Part shown: positions 48,100-61,100 of the stretch, piece after piece
Layout of the letters: every line of letters starts with the position of its first letter
Position numbering within the stretch: position 1 is the stretch's first letter
Assembly: GCA_905182985.1 (NCBI GenBank)
Contig: CAJJDN010000020.1
Location: forward strand, 558,441-622,440
Reading direction: 5' to 3'
Origin: Paramecium sonneborni
Taxonomy: Eukaryota > Ciliophora > Oligohymenophorea > Peniculida > Parameciidae
Length of the DNA: 64,000 nucleotides
Program-made: the position numbers and the translations under genes
The notes under the pieces: generated by a model
What the model saw: the letters and a program-made list of their open reading frames with translations, nothing else
Database searches by the model: none
What the model was told of the DNA's origin: nothing

Positions 48100-49320
48100 A
48101 TAAATTTTGTAATCAATATTCAGAACATCAATTTTAAATAATTTATATAGCTTTCATATTTATTTTTTATTTTATTTCAAAATAACAATTATAAAATAAT
48201 TAATGATTAAATTGCGGTAACTATTTCGTTTCACAAAGATTCAAAATAAAAGTTCAATTGATGGAATCATAGAATAAAGAAGATCAACTAATCGTTAATT
48301 ATCCAAAGAAGAATTATAAAGCAGAGATTTATAAATATTTTGGAATAGTCCTTAAACTGATATTGTTATTCAATTAGTATTATATATGAAGTAACCTTTA
48401 ATTTTTAATTAGGCATGATTGTCATATTTGTTAAAAAGCTTTCTCTATTTTGAATTATTATAATATTAGCTTTGATAAAGTTGAAAATATTTTGTTTTTA
48501 GATTTTGCTAAAAGGGCTAAAGTTATCACTCTTGAAAAATGGGAATGGCCAGTCTTAAAAGTAAATGTTTCATTAGATTAAACATAATTTCTAACAGGGC
48601 CTGAAAACATAGTTTCATTTTTAATTAATAAAGAATTGATCTTAAATCCCATTCATTTAACCAACACATTTTTTGCATAACAAGGAATTGAATTTGCTAT
48701 TGGTAAAATTAAAAAACCATTAGATTTACTTTTCTTAAATCCCATTTTAACATGGCAAAATCTTTTTAAATCAAATCCTGATTCATATGCTAAAGATTCA
48801 AAGAATTATTTACTTATTAATTATATGTTGAAAGTTGGATATAGAGCATTTACATAAAGTTCAAGAAATATATACTAAATGATCAGATAAAAGGATGCTT
48901 ATTATAAAGCTTAAAAAGAACTTCTTGATGGTTTTAATGAATGGACTTAAAGATTAAATGGATAATAGTTTCATGGTGGATAAAAACCAGATGAGGCAGA
49001 TTTTGAAGTATTTAAATTAAAGTAACAAGTTATTTGGTGTAATAATGAGCAGATACAATAGTAATTCTTTTAAGAAATTTATTGAAAATAAAGCGCCATT
49101 TAAATTTTATTAATGGGTTTTGAGAATGCAATAATTATGTAGATATGAGCAAAATCGTTTTTATGCTAATACAGACTCTAATGTAATTGAATGAAATTTA
49201 GTAAAGATTTTAATAAAATATTTATATATTTATACTATTAATAATTCCATGATCTAATCTATTATTATATGATGATAAGCCAATCTTTTTCATATGAGAA
49301 ATTTTAAATGAAATGAAGTT
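48100..49320 (+). repeat. first copy of a perfect 1221-bp direct duplication
   Basis: Bases 48100-49320 are repeated at 49322-50542 with a constant offset of 1222 and no difference at any position I compared line by line. A single undetermined base (N, 49321) separates them. Perfect identity of introns and intergenic sequence next to an N is the mark of two overlapping contig ends placed side by side, not of a biological tandem duplication. Confidence 0.9.
48203..49194 (+). CDS. PTGES2-like protein (glutaredoxin-like + GST C-terminal domain), mitochondrial
   Basis: ATG 48203, introns 48391-48412 (22 nt) and 49022-49049 (28 nt, ends GAG), stop TGA 49192-49194; 942 coding nt, 313 aa. The first residues are basic and amphipathic (MIKLRQLFRFTK), as in a mitochondrial targeting sequence. 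Residues 58-130 form a thioredoxin/glutaredoxin-like fold (LVLYMKHDCHICQKAFSIL), with a C-x2-C redox pair. A GST C-terminal-like helical part follows, with FHGGQKPDEADFEVF, the equivalent of the conserved GG..P...AD of membrane-associated prostaglandin E synthase 2. The mammalian protein binds haem and glutathione; its activity in ciliates is unproven. Alternative in-frame starts give worse N-termini. Confidence 0.82.
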
Positions 49321-49321
49321 N
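49321..49321. other. undetermined base (N) at a probable contig join
   Basis: This is the only N in the window. It sits exactly between the two copies of the 1221-bp duplication. Confidence 0.95.
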
Positions 49322-50542
49322 ATAAATTTTGTAATCAATATTCAGAACATCAATTTTAAATAATTTATATAGCTTTCATATTTATTTTTTATTTTATTTC
49401 AAAATAACAATTATAAAATAATTAATGATTAAATTGCGGTAACTATTTCGTTTCACAAAGATTCAAAATAAAAGTTCAATTGATGGAATCATAGAATAAA
49501 GAAGATCAACTAATCGTTAATTATCCAAAGAAGAATTATAAAGCAGAGATTTATAAATATTTTGGAATAGTCCTTAAACTGATATTGTTATTCAATTAGT
49601 ATTATATATGAAGTAACCTTTAATTTTTAATTAGGCATGATTGTCATATTTGTTAAAAAGCTTTCTCTATTTTGAATTATTATAATATTAGCTTTGATAA
49701 AGTTGAAAATATTTTGTTTTTAGATTTTGCTAAAAGGGCTAAAGTTATCACTCTTGAAAAATGGGAATGGCCAGTCTTAAAAGTAAATGTTTCATTAGAT
49801 TAAACATAATTTCTAACAGGGCCTGAAAACATAGTTTCATTTTTAATTAATAAAGAATTGATCTTAAATCCCATTCATTTAACCAACACATTTTTTGCAT
49901 AACAAGGAATTGAATTTGCTATTGGTAAAATTAAAAAACCATTAGATTTACTTTTCTTAAATCCCATTTTAACATGGCAAAATCTTTTTAAATCAAATCC
50001 TGATTCATATGCTAAAGATTCAAAGAATTATTTACTTATTAATTATATGTTGAAAGTTGGATATAGAGCATTTACATAAAGTTCAAGAAATATATACTAA
50101 ATGATCAGATAAAAGGATGCTTATTATAAAGCTTAAAAAGAACTTCTTGATGGTTTTAATGAATGGACTTAAAGATTAAATGGATAATAGTTTCATGGTG
50201 GATAAAAACCAGATGAGGCAGATTTTGAAGTATTTAAATTAAAGTAACAAGTTATTTGGTGTAATAATGAGCAGATACAATAGTAATTCTTTTAAGAAAT
50301 TTATTGAAAATAAAGCGCCATTTAAATTTTATTAATGGGTTTTGAGAATGCAATAATTATGTAGATATGAGCAAAATCGTTTTTATGCTAATACAGACTC
50401 TAATGTAATTGAATGAAATTTAGTAAAGATTTTAATAAAATATTTATATATTTATACTATTAATAATTCCATGATCTAATCTATTATTATATGATGATAA
50501 GCCAATCTTTTTCATATGAGAAATTTTAAATGAAATGAAGTT
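49322..50542 (+). repeat. second copy of the perfect 1221-bp duplication
   Basis: Identical to 48100-49320. The unique sequence resumes at 50543. This copy is the one joined to the downstream DNA; the first is joined to the upstream CHY gene. Confidence 0.9.
49425..50416 (+). CDS. PTGES2-like protein, duplicate copy (probable assembly artefact)
   Basis: Exact copy of the 48203-49194 gene shifted by 1222, with introns 49613-49634 and 50244-50271 and stop TGA 50414-50416. Because intergenic DNA is also identical, the locus probably holds one gene. If it is a real tandem duplicate it must be extremely recent. Confidence 0.6.
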
Positions 50543-51366
50543 TTTCTTTAAATTAAAATCAAAATGATTTTATTACTTCAGTATATGAAAAAGCTAGAAT
50601 AGATAGTATTGAGATAAAAGCATTAGTTGAGAGGATATAAATCCCTAATTTTATTTGTTTGAAATTAAAACTTGTTTAATTTTATATTATAAAATTTACA
50701 CTATGATAATTAGATTAAATTAATGCTCAATACTATATTCAGAGGATCTAATAAGAAAATTCAAAACTGAATTAATAAGTAAAACTAAATAAATTTTTTA
50801 GCATAGCTAGTAAAAATTTAAAAAATCGAAACAAAAATTTGAAAAAGAAATGTATTAAAAATGTTGATTTCTTTGTTAAATCAAAATAAAAGATTTTACA
50901 TGCAATTATGAATTTAATGATTATGAGTACTTTTTCAATTATGATTAAAAGGCTAAATAAGTAAAAGAGTTATATATAATGAAGGAGATTCAAAATAATT
51001 AATAAATGTTATAATAAATAAGATAAAGGGTTATTTTGTACATGGAATTAAATTAGCGCACTTTAGAGACAATAATTAAAAGTAAAATCCTAATGAAAAA
51101 TATTAATAAAATTAGAGGATAATTATAATTTTGTAAATATTGTTATTATATAAGCGATAAATTTATATTACTATGAATATAGTAAGATGATCAATTAAAA
51201 TAGGTACTATTATAATTTTTTGTTTTTTTAATAAAAGTGTTAAGAAATTTAAGAGATTTTTGAAAAAAGGTTTACTAATTAAAATGTTAATGAAAAGGCT
51301 AATCAAAAAAAATATCTTTGGTTAGATATATAAATGAAATGCTAAATAGAGAAAAGTGATTTGTGA
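50491..51366 (+). pseudogene. interrupted unknown gene with in-frame TGA codons
   Basis: A frame from ATG 50491 is coding-like but crossed by TGA at 50536-50538 and 50704-50706. Segments such as SVYEKARIDSIEIKALVERI and QYYIQRIQQENSKLNQQV are clearly protein-like. Near 50850-50892 the phase changes; only an unusual 41-nt GT...AG interval would bridge it. The second phase (50892-51366) contains a good 22-nt intron 51133-51154 and ends at TGA 51364-51366 (EIFEKRFTNQNVNEKANQKKYLW...). No domain is recognised. It may be a decayed gene, or a gene with sequencing errors close to the contig join. Confidence 0.45.
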
Positions 51367-51557
51367 ATGAGATTACAACAAATGAAATTGTTGGTTAATT
51401 GATTTATTATTTTAAAAAACATAAATCAACATTTTCTAATTATTATGTATTATATTAATTTACATAACTGATGTGGATTAAAATGTTAAATTATGTTCGA
51501 AATAAAATTATATATTAAAACCACGATTATAATATTAATAACCTCTAAATTTAAAGA

Positions 51558-53318
51558 ATGGTTGATTATAAAGTAATTGTAAGATAATTTAAAAAATAAT
51601 TTAATTGCAAAAAATTCCAAATTAGCTATGGGAAATTGTATTTATAAGTTTTCAATTGATCAAAAAGGTATTATATAATAAAAAACTATGAAGCTTAGAC
51701 TCATACTTAAATTGAATAAAATATAGTAGAAGATGCTTTAAAAGATGAAGTAATATAGTCTCCTCCATTAATTGAACCTAAAAAAATAATTACAAAAAAC
51801 TATGATGTTGTATAAGAGAGTAGTGATAGTCAATCTGGTAATATTTTTAGTTCTCAAACTTCCAATCCAAAAGTAAAATATCAATAGGACCTATAACTTT
51901 CTCCAGACATATTGGTGAGAAACTAAAAGGAAGGTGAAAAATTTTCAATTCATTATGAAATAAGAAGAAAATTAGGTTAAGGAGGATTTGGATCAGTTTA
52001 TGAGGTGAGACATTTAAAAACAAATTTAATTCGAGCAGCAAAAGTAATTTCAAAATAAGCAGTAGATGATGAGTAAGTTTTATTATAGGAAAGTGAGATT
52101 TTGAAGGATTTAGATCATCCAAACATTGTTAAAATACTTGAGATATTTAGTGATGATTAAAATATTTATATAATCACTGAATGTCTATAAGGAGGTGAAT
52201 TATTAGAAAGAGTAAGGATAATCACCAATTATAATGAAAATATTGCAAAATAATACATGTAATAAATATTATCTGCTATGGTTTATTGTCATAAAAGAAA
52301 AATAGTGCATAGAGATTTAAAAGTATGAATAAAATTTAATTCAGCCTGAAAACATTTTATTTGATGACAAGGATATTAATTCGAATTTAAAAATAATTGA
52401 TTTTGGTGCAAGTGAGAAAATGATTTCAAAAAAATTAACAACGAAAATAGGTACACCATATTATCTAGCACCTGAAATATTAAGACCTAATGGTTATGAT
52501 GAAAAAGTTGATGTTTGGTCTTGTGGAGTAATTCTTTATATATTATTAATTGGTAAAGCACCATTTAGAGGAAAGAATTAAATAGAAACCTTATAATTAG
52601 CATAAAAAGCGCATTTAGATTTTAGTGGTATATTAATATATTATTAAAAGGTAATCATTGGAATAAAGTAAGTCCAGAAGCTATTGATTTAATTAAACTT
52701 ATGATTTAAAAGGATCCATTAAAAAGAATTTCAATGAAAGATGCATTAAAACATTAATGGATTTTAAATTAATCACCAAAAATTATTTAATTTGATTAAG
52801 ATTTCTTTAAAGATATTACTAAATTTAAAGGTTATAACAATTTAAGAGTTGCTATTAATTAATTTGTTACTGTATAAATTTCTAAAAAAGAAGAAAAATA
52901 AAAATTCCTAGAAGTATTTAAGTCTTTAGATAAGAACAGAGATGGTTTATTAAGTTAGGAAGAAATACTTTAAGGTATGCTTAGTGTTTAAATGGATAAA
53001 ATTGAATCATAATTATTAGTTAAAGAAATTATGGATAAAATTGATACAAATCGTTCTGGAAGAGTTGATTTTACAGAGTTTCTCACTGCTTCTATTATAC
53101 AAGAAAAATAATTATTTAAAGAAAGTCTTAGAAATGCATTTCGATTATTTGATTTAGATGGAAATGGATCTATTTCAAGACTTGAAGTATAAGAAATTTT
53201 TGGAGGAATTTAAATTGAAAATACAGCTTGGTAAGATATTTTAGCATCTTGTGATAATAATTAAGATGGACTTATAGAAGAAGAGGAATTTATTGCATTA
53301 CTTGAAAATTTAATATGA
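51558..53318 (+). CDS. calcium-dependent protein kinase (CDPK) with four EF-hands
   Basis: ATG 51558 is chosen as the last ATG before the first intron; in-frame ATGs at 51471 and 51483 are alternatives. Introns 51638-51667 (30 nt, removes an in-frame TGA), 52323-52344 and 52628-52650; stop TGA 53316-53318; 561 aa. The kinase domain (about 125-385) has LGQGGFGSVYEV, the AAKV Lys, HRDLKPEN across an intron, IDFGASEK, GTPYYLAPEIL and VDVWSCGVILY. Then come a junction helix and four EF-hands: DKNRDGLLSQEE, DTNRSGRVDFTE, DLDGNGSISRLE and DNNQDGLIEEEE. In CDPKs calcium binding to the hands frees the kinase. All catalytic and calcium-ligand residues look intact. Confidence 0.93.
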
Positions 53319-53556
53319 TAATTATTATTCTATCAAATTGTAGTAAAATTTTTAAAATATATATGAAAAATTAATAAAAAATAATTTATCTTTCAAATTA
53401 CATACACTTATTCTAAATATAATTTAATTTTTCATTTGAATAAATTTTGTCCATCGTAACTTATAATAACGATTTAAAATAAATACATCCTATATAGATT
53501 TATATTATCAATTGAACTTATGATTTTAATTAAAATTAAACTTTTAAAACATAACA

Positions 53557-54048
53557 ATGAATCGGTATGAAATTATCAGGAAAGTAAAAAAAATAATAGA
53601 TTTTTATGATTAAAGAAAATAATCATAATATTTTTGTTATTAAATTAAAAAAAATAAAGAAATAATAAAATCAATGTATTAGCATTCTGCTTAATATCAA
53701 GACTTTCTATATCAACCATAACTTTAATAAAAAAATGAACCTTAAAAAAATAAATATGATATCGACTAATCAAATACAAAGACCATTCAAAATTAAAATT
53801 ATTAGTACCAAGAATTACCAAATGTTATGAATAAATAAAATCAATAGCCTTTTGGATAATTTGAACCGATGAATTTTAACTAAAATCAATAATTCTCTCT
53901 TTAAAATATTTCTTATAGAAATACAAGAGATTAGCAAATTGAAGATCTTAAATATTGTGCTTAAATAGCCATTTAGAGAAGAAAAGAAAGAATGTGGTAA
54001 AAATACATATAGCCTAATTAAAATAACAATGAAGAATATTTCAAATGA
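53557..54048 (+). CDS. Gln/Asn-rich small protein, 163 aa
   Basis: Single-exon frame from ATG 53557 to TGA 54046-54048. The first 40 residues are basic; the middle is Gln/Asn/Tyr-rich and disordered, and the C-terminal part has a charged helix (QIEDLKYCAQIAIQRRKERMWQKYIQ). The dense TAA/TAG/CAA use and the conserved-looking C-terminal helix argue for a gene, but no domain is seen. An early intron (GTAAAA...AAG, 32 nt from about 53581) would remove part of the N-terminus and shift the frame, so the single-exon reading is preferred. Confidence 0.6.
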
Positions 54049-54766
54049 ATAAATATATATATATATTAATTTATCATTAAATAGAAAGCTATAGATTATA
54101 AATAATTGATAAATGTTCAATTATTAGACAAAAAATATTTTATTAAATAAGAAAGATAATAACCTTGACGAAAAATTGTAAGATTTTGAAATTCTTTTAG
54201 ATTAATTAATTTTTCGAGTTTATTTCTAAAATTATAATTTAAAATATATATATAATTATAAATGGATTTAATTGTAATAACCTTTTTTGAGATAGACAAG
54301 TGGATTTAAACTTCTTTCCATATTTCTTATTCACATTTAGATTTAATTGATAGAGCATATGATTTACTCTGATTTTAAATATTCTTTAATGTGTACCATC
54401 TTAATTTTAATTAGAAATATTAGAAATTCTTAATCTAAAAATAACAATAAAAAAAAAATTCTTGATTTAATAAATGTTTTCGAGAATGTCATCTTAAGGG
54501 GAAACAAATTTAGAATAACGAAATCTATTTTATATCTATATTTTTCTTAAATTACTTGTAAGTTATTTTGATTTGAATATTATCGATTGTTCCTTTAGAA
54601 TAAGAAAAAACCACAAGAATATAGCAAATATATATTGATAATTCTTATTCCCACATTGATTGTAAAAGAAATAAAATATAAGATTTTGATAAATAGATAG
54701 TTTGAATTCTTAAAAATTCTAATAAAAATATTTGATTATTCAAGAATTTATTTGATATTTTTATTA
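54049..54766. other. 718-bp intergenic region, no supported gene
   Basis: AT-rich with simple AT repeats (ATATATATAT near 54055 and 54246). A minus-strand frame of 53 codons (54331-54492) has a hydrophobic start but no supporting feature. The promoter of the LON-RING gene should lie at the right end. Confidence 0.4.
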
Positions 54767-56020
54767 ATGAAATTCATACTACAATGCTCTATATGCTTAT
54801 AAAGTTTATGCAATCCTATGTCTTTAAGTTGTGGACACACTTTCTGTTATAGTTGTATCCATAATACTCTTGAAAAATAAGAGTAAAGTGCTTGTCCTTT
54901 GTGTCGTTAGCCTATGTTGATGTTATAGAATAAATCTGATGAATTATTGTCAATTGTTTAATAAATTTATGAAAAGGATGGAACAGAAGGTAAAAGATTA
55001 CTATTATTTTTAGGACTGTTGGATGAATTTCCTTAATTAATTATCTGTCTCTGTTGTGGTTTGACTCCTATAAATCCAATTGTTTTAACATGTTAACATA
55101 TGTTTTGTTAAAAATGCATATAAGATAGTCTTTAAGAAGAATTACTTTGCCCAGTATGCTTTGAGTTTAGTTTTTCACTTAAACTTAGCATAAATTAAAA
55201 ATATAAAGATCTAATTAATTGGTATCTGAGGTAGTTTAAGATTGAGGAACAACCAAAAATTGAAGAGATCTTACAATCAGATATTGTTAATGGATTACCT
55301 ATCTTTAATTTTGAATAAACAGTCATCGTTCATTCAGAAATGCAATTCAGTTTTTTTGAATTCAGATATTAAGAGATGATAAAAAGAATTTGTTCTGGCT
55401 CATGTAATTTTATTGTTTCAGGAGATCTTATATATGGAGACCTAGTTAAAATTAAAAATATTAAAAAAATTAATACAGGATACTAAGTATTCGTTGAAGC
55501 AACAGCAAGAGTTAAAATTAGATCAGTATACAATTATATCAACGGAATAAAGACAAATTATTAACCATTAAATACTTAATCTTTTTGGTTATGTTCATAT
55601 CAATATATAAAAGATTAAACTTTAAAATAAAATAGTATTTAATAATATAACAACATTGTATTGACTTTGGATGGGATATATAAAAAAATCTAACCAGATG
55701 TTCATAACATTTTTGATAATTTTATGAAAAAGTTACATTTATTATCAAGTGCTGATAGTAGTCTTATTCTATTGGCTACCTTAAATAATAATTCTCAAAC
55801 AGAATATTATGATGATAATGTTGAAAAAAGAATTCAATAAATCTAAAATTATTTATTCATGCTTGAATAAAATATTAAGGGGAAGTATGTTTAAGAAGAA
55901 CTAAAATAAAATGGAAAGTATTAGTAACAACCTTTAGATATCATATATTATCCAGAATATGATTTAACAACGTAATACTTCCTCAATCTCTTTAATCTAA
56001 ACAAAATTCTTTGTTTTTGA
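54767..56020 (+). CDS. RING-RING-LON domain protein (LONRF-like E3 ligase)
   Basis: Intronless, ATG 54767 to TGA 56018-56020, 417 aa. Two RING fingers: residues about 9-52 (CSIC, CGHTFCYSC, CPLC) and about 113-152 (CLCCG, CQHMFCQKC, CPVC). From about residue 185 comes a LON N-terminal substrate-binding-like domain: LPIFNFEQTVIVHSEMQFSFFE, FRYQEMIKRI, GDLVKIKNI and VFVEATARVKI. Two RINGs plus LON is the arrangement of animal LONRF proteins and similar protist proteins, thought to be ubiquitin ligases. The TPRs of LONRF proteins are absent. It is one of the few long single-exon genes here. Confidence 0.88.
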
Positions 56021-56315
56021 TAATCAATTATTTAGTTTTATTCGATTTTTCAAAATAGTGTCCCTATTTATTTATTTCTTTTTTTAATTATTTTTATTAT
56101 GCTTAAGTTGTTTCTATTTAAAAAACTAATTGATTTTATTAGCATATACTTTCTAAAATTCTTAAATAATTAGACAATATATATTTCTCTAATTTTTATG
56201 CTATGAACAATTTTCATATTCAAAACTATTCTAAATTAAATCAAATATATTAAAACAGTAATGTGATTATTAAGATAAATAAAAAGTGAGACTTATAAAT
56301 TAAATAATACTTTTG

Positions 56316-58039
56316 ATGATTTCTAGATTCACTCTCAGATTTAAATCCAATCAAATAGAAAACGAGTATCAATAAGAATAGCATGTCCATTTAAAATCAG
56401 AGTTTACTTTATTTTCTATATAGACAATTGTATGATAAGAACTTATATAGTTATTTTTTGCAGCCTACATTATTTATTACTTTTAATAACATACTTTCAA
56501 TTTGATTGTTGTAACGAATATTCTAGCCTTTATGGTTTTAATCTTATTACTAAGATGCCTAATTAATAGATATCCTAGTTCTAATAAATATATTCTGCCT
56601 TTACTGCAAATTTATTTTGCTTATATTTGGAATCTTGATGACTTTTTTCCATTAGAGACCTATGAATAAGATTCCTCTTAATATTCCAATTACTATGATT
56701 ATAATTGGTATTATGGACTTTAAGCATTTTATTTTCATTTTGGTAAATAACCTTTTTAAATTTAGCTGTAATGTAGTTAGGATATTAGATCTGGCCATAG
56801 GCAGTTACTTTATTGATTATTTATATTTAGTATGTGACTTATTATCCTTCAAAAACTTTAGAGTATTACGCTATGTGTCTTACAATTTTTTTAGTTTTCA
56901 TTGGATTGATTATGATGAAATATACGAATGAAAAAACAAGGCGTTTGTAATTTAGAAATAGCAGAGAGTAATATAATTGGATAAAAATTATTGATTAAAT
57001 TCTTGAGCAATCAGTTTTAGTAATTAAATTTGATGAAAGATAAGATCAATTAATATTATCATCAATTAATGATTTATCAAAGTAGAGATTGAAAATTAGA
57101 AACAATAAGGAATTGAGAACTGTCTTAAGAGATGTAATATTTATTTATTTCATAAAGATGATTATCATTTAAGAAAGAAATAGAAATGTTGAAGCTAAGA
57201 AAGGTAATTTAGAGGAAGAAATTAGAGATATAATTTAAAATTAGAAATCGAAATTATCATAGTACTAATTAGAAGTAAAATCATTGCAACATAATAAAGA
57301 ATTAAGAGTAAAATTAATACAATCTATTATGCAAGAGGAAGATTGTGTAATTTTGATTTTTGAATAGAATTAAAATAACAAAATTCATGATTTCTAACAA
57401 GTTATGAAGATCAAAGAAGCATTTATATTATTTTTATTGCAATAATTAACGCTTTCTTTAAAAACTATAAGAACAAGACTTTAGATAATCTTTATAATTA
57501 TAAATATTTAATAAATTAGGCTTTTTTTCAATTATTAACATATACGAAATAGGAAAGGCTGGATTTAAATAAATCAAATATAAAATTAGATGAATTTGCT
57601 TTTCTAAAAGAAAATTGAATTTATTTTTAGTAATTAATTAAATGGATTCATTACAAATTAGGTTTATTTTTTTAGCATCTTGATTAGTTTTGCTTAACTT
57701 TTTGATCTATTATAAAAGATTAAAATAAAGTAGAAAAATTAGTTAAATTAGGAAAGATTGAAAATAACTTTAGAAGGGTCTATGATAGAAACTTTATCTA
57801 ATGCAAAAGTGCTTAAATAAAACTTAAACTTTACTCTAAATCCTGAATAGAATTATAAAATGATTTTATTAAGTTTAAAAAAAATAATCGATGAAAAATC
57901 TATAGATATTCAAAAGAAATCCTAAATAATTACTATCTATTTTACTAAATTTTTATTATGGAATGCATGGAAAGAGAGCAAAATAAATATAAAAATAATT
58001 AATGGCTTGACAAGCCTATCTTTCGAATTTTCATTATGA
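56316..58039 (+). CDS. membrane histidine-kinase-like protein, truncated ATPase region
   Basis: ATG 56316, introns 56430-56450 (21 nt) and 56743-56765 (23 nt), stop TGA 58037-58039; 1680 coding nt, 559 aa. About five to six hydrophobic segments lie in residues 35-230, then a sensor-like region (QSVLVIKFDERQDQLILSS), a coiled stretch, and a DHp-like helix pair. A final piece resembles the first half of an HATPase (NYKMILLSLKKIIDEK...IITIYFTKFLL). The protein ends before any ATP-binding glycine boxes. The same order occurs at 36698-38790, so the two are likely distant paralogues, both unable to bind ATP normally. Apparent third-exon segments rich in Ile/Phe may hide an extra 3n intron. Confidence 0.7.
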
Positions 58040-58190
58040 AGAATTTACTTTCAATCTTGTGATTAATATATGTAAAATTATTATTTAGATATAATTTGAA
58101 ATAAAAATTTAAATAAAATATATAAGTCTTGTTAAAAATATATATAAGTACAAGTACATGTAAAATAAAAAACAAAAATCCTTAATATTT

Positions 58191-61100
58191 TCAAACGAAT
58201 ATTGGCTAAATCCTAGATTATGAGGGAAGTTGAGATTATATAAATGAATTCAACTTCTTTTTAATTTTTGTATAAATTATTTTGAATTAATTAAAGGTAT
58301 CAATTAAAGTATTAGAACTTATGATAATAGTATAAGTTCCAATATTAATCCATCCTAAATAAAATAAGGTTTCTTAGGTAAATGAAAATTATTACTGAAC
58401 TGAATATAGAATAAAGGATAAGCTATTAAAAAACATTCCTGCTTCAGTGACTAGAACTTTTCTTAAATCATCAACTTTAGCAAATGGTTATGATACAATT
58501 AAGTAGGCACAAAATACTGATGATTGTAAAGCAACAGCAATAGTTTGATAGAGGCCTGTTTCTTACATACCCACAATTACTGAAATATAAAAAACTTTTT
58601 TAACTAACAAAAGTGTATTGTATTACATTACCCAAAGTTTTTGATTACCTGAATTATCCTATTATTAAAAAAGTGTTTTGATTGAAAATTTAGAATCAGT
58701 AGTTTTTTTGGTTTGAATTTGTCTAATTTTATGGAACAATACACTAATGAATGCAATTTGGAAGGTCAATGTAGCAATAGCTCCAATATTATTGATTAAG
58801 CTTGTTGTTTCACTAAAATTGACATTAGTTAATTGAAGTAATGAAGAGAATGCAAGTTCATAAAAATTAACTGTTGTTATTCTGATAAGTCCTGAGTAAG
58901 TAAAATTATTAGTAAGTTTAGTGCATTTTTATCTAACAATAAGTATTGATCCTCCTAATAATGAGCCTAAATTATTCAGTGTAGATGGAGTAATTTGATG
59001 TAGGATTTTTGATATAATGAGTGATGAATAATAGATACCAAAACTAAATGAAAATATTGTTAAACTGAAAGAAGCATTATCAAAAAATGAAGAAGAAAGG
59101 GAATCTTTAACAAAAGGTTAAGACATCACAGTATTATCTTAATTAGTACTATTTAATGTATCTAATTTCACCCCAGAAAAGCCTAGTTTTTTTGCTGCAA
59201 TATTTGATACCTATGATTCTTTTAGACTATTGAGATATAGTTATAGGTTATCAGGGAAAGGTAAATTAATGTATCTGGAATAATAGAGATACTATAAAGT
59301 ATCACAAGCCATATAAAAATTTGAGTAGCCAGTTGAGAATATACTAATCATTGATACAGCAGCAAATGAGTATGATTAAAGTACTTGGAATGTTGAGAAT
59401 GTTTAAATAAGTTTTTCTGAAGATTGACTAATATAAACTTGGGAAGGTATTTAAATTTCTTCTATATTTTTAATTAATTTGGTTTTTTTTTCAGAAATTA
59501 TTAATTTATTATTAATGATAAATATGATATTGATTTTGTCTATGGGAATATTGCTTTTCAATTCTATTTTAGCATGATAAATAGCAAGCGTAGGTTCCTA
59601 TTTTATAGGTTCTATTGGATGAATAGTATAAGAAAAGTAGTTTTCACTAAGATCCTATATTTTTAAGACAATAAGATCAATAGCAATATCATCATCATTT
59701 ATGATTTAATTTTCTAAAATTAATTTAGAATTTTCATGGACAGAAGTAAGCATCATTTTAGTAGAGAATGAAATCTAAATAGTAGAAATATTATCTTATT
59801 GATTAATAAGATCAAGAAGAATAGTTGGTTACTTTTAATAGAAACAATTACTAACAAGTAACTGTTGATTTTCACAAAACCAATCGATTTCAATTTTGCA
59901 ATCTTTTGAACATCCATCAAAATTAAAATTATTAGAATCATCACATTATTCAGATAAAGGTTCCCATAGTCCATCTCCACATTTAGATGAGCATTAATTA
60001 AGATACTTAGAGAATCCTAAAAAAGGATCACATTCAAGACAGATACCTTTTTCACATAATAAGCAAGCTGTGTGACATTAAAATTCACATTAATTATTAC
60101 AACCATCATATTCTATAGTATTAGCATCATCACATTATTCATATCCAAGTACCATACCATCTCCACAGATAGGAATACATTTAAAATCTGAAATTTACCA
60201 TCCAAGTAGAACATCACATTCTAAACATATACCTTTTTAGCAATTTGTACAAAATTCAACACATTAATAATTACATTCATAACATCCATCATATGGTAAT
60301 AAATTACCATCATCACAATCTTCATACTAAGGGATAACATAACCATCTCCACAAAATGTTTCGCATCTATTCTAAGTATTTAATTTCCAACCAAAAGTAC
60401 AATCTAAACATTTTCCAGATTCACACAAAATACAAGCATCTTCACATTAAGATTTGCATTCAAAACATCCATCATAAGGTATATCATTACCATCATCACA
60501 CTCTTCTATTCCAACTGTTAATGAATCTCCACAAACTTCCCAACAAAAAAAATTATCTAAAATCCAACCAGGAGTATTACATTCATAACAAGTTCCTGAT
60601 AAGCATTTTGTACATGCCAATTAACAAATATATTTACAATCAAAACATCCATCAAAATTTATTTCATTACCATCATCACATTATTCGTTACCTGTTACTT
60701 TTAGATCTCCACACAATGATATACATTATCCTTATGGTATTAATTACCAACCGTCATCTACATCACATTCTAAACAGAATCCATTCTGACAAGTTAAACA
60801 TTGATGTTAACAAGAATATTTACATTCAAAACATCCATCCTCTGCTATCTGATTTTCATCATCACATTCTTCAATTCCAGATATTAATCCATCACCACAA
60901 ATTGGTTCACATATCTATCCTTTCAATTCAAAACCTTACTTACAAAATATACATTTCCCATATTTACAAAAAAGACATTCTGTATCACATTAAAATTTGC
61001 ATTGTTAACATCCTAATTATTCATCATATTTATCATCACAATATTCATCTTAAACTACTATCCCATCTCCACAAATTGCTTCACATTTATTTTCTATTAA

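Noticed and set aside
54331..54492. 53-codon minus-strand frame with a hydrophobic start
   Set aside because: Frames of this length are expected by chance with one stop codon; there is no splice or domain support.
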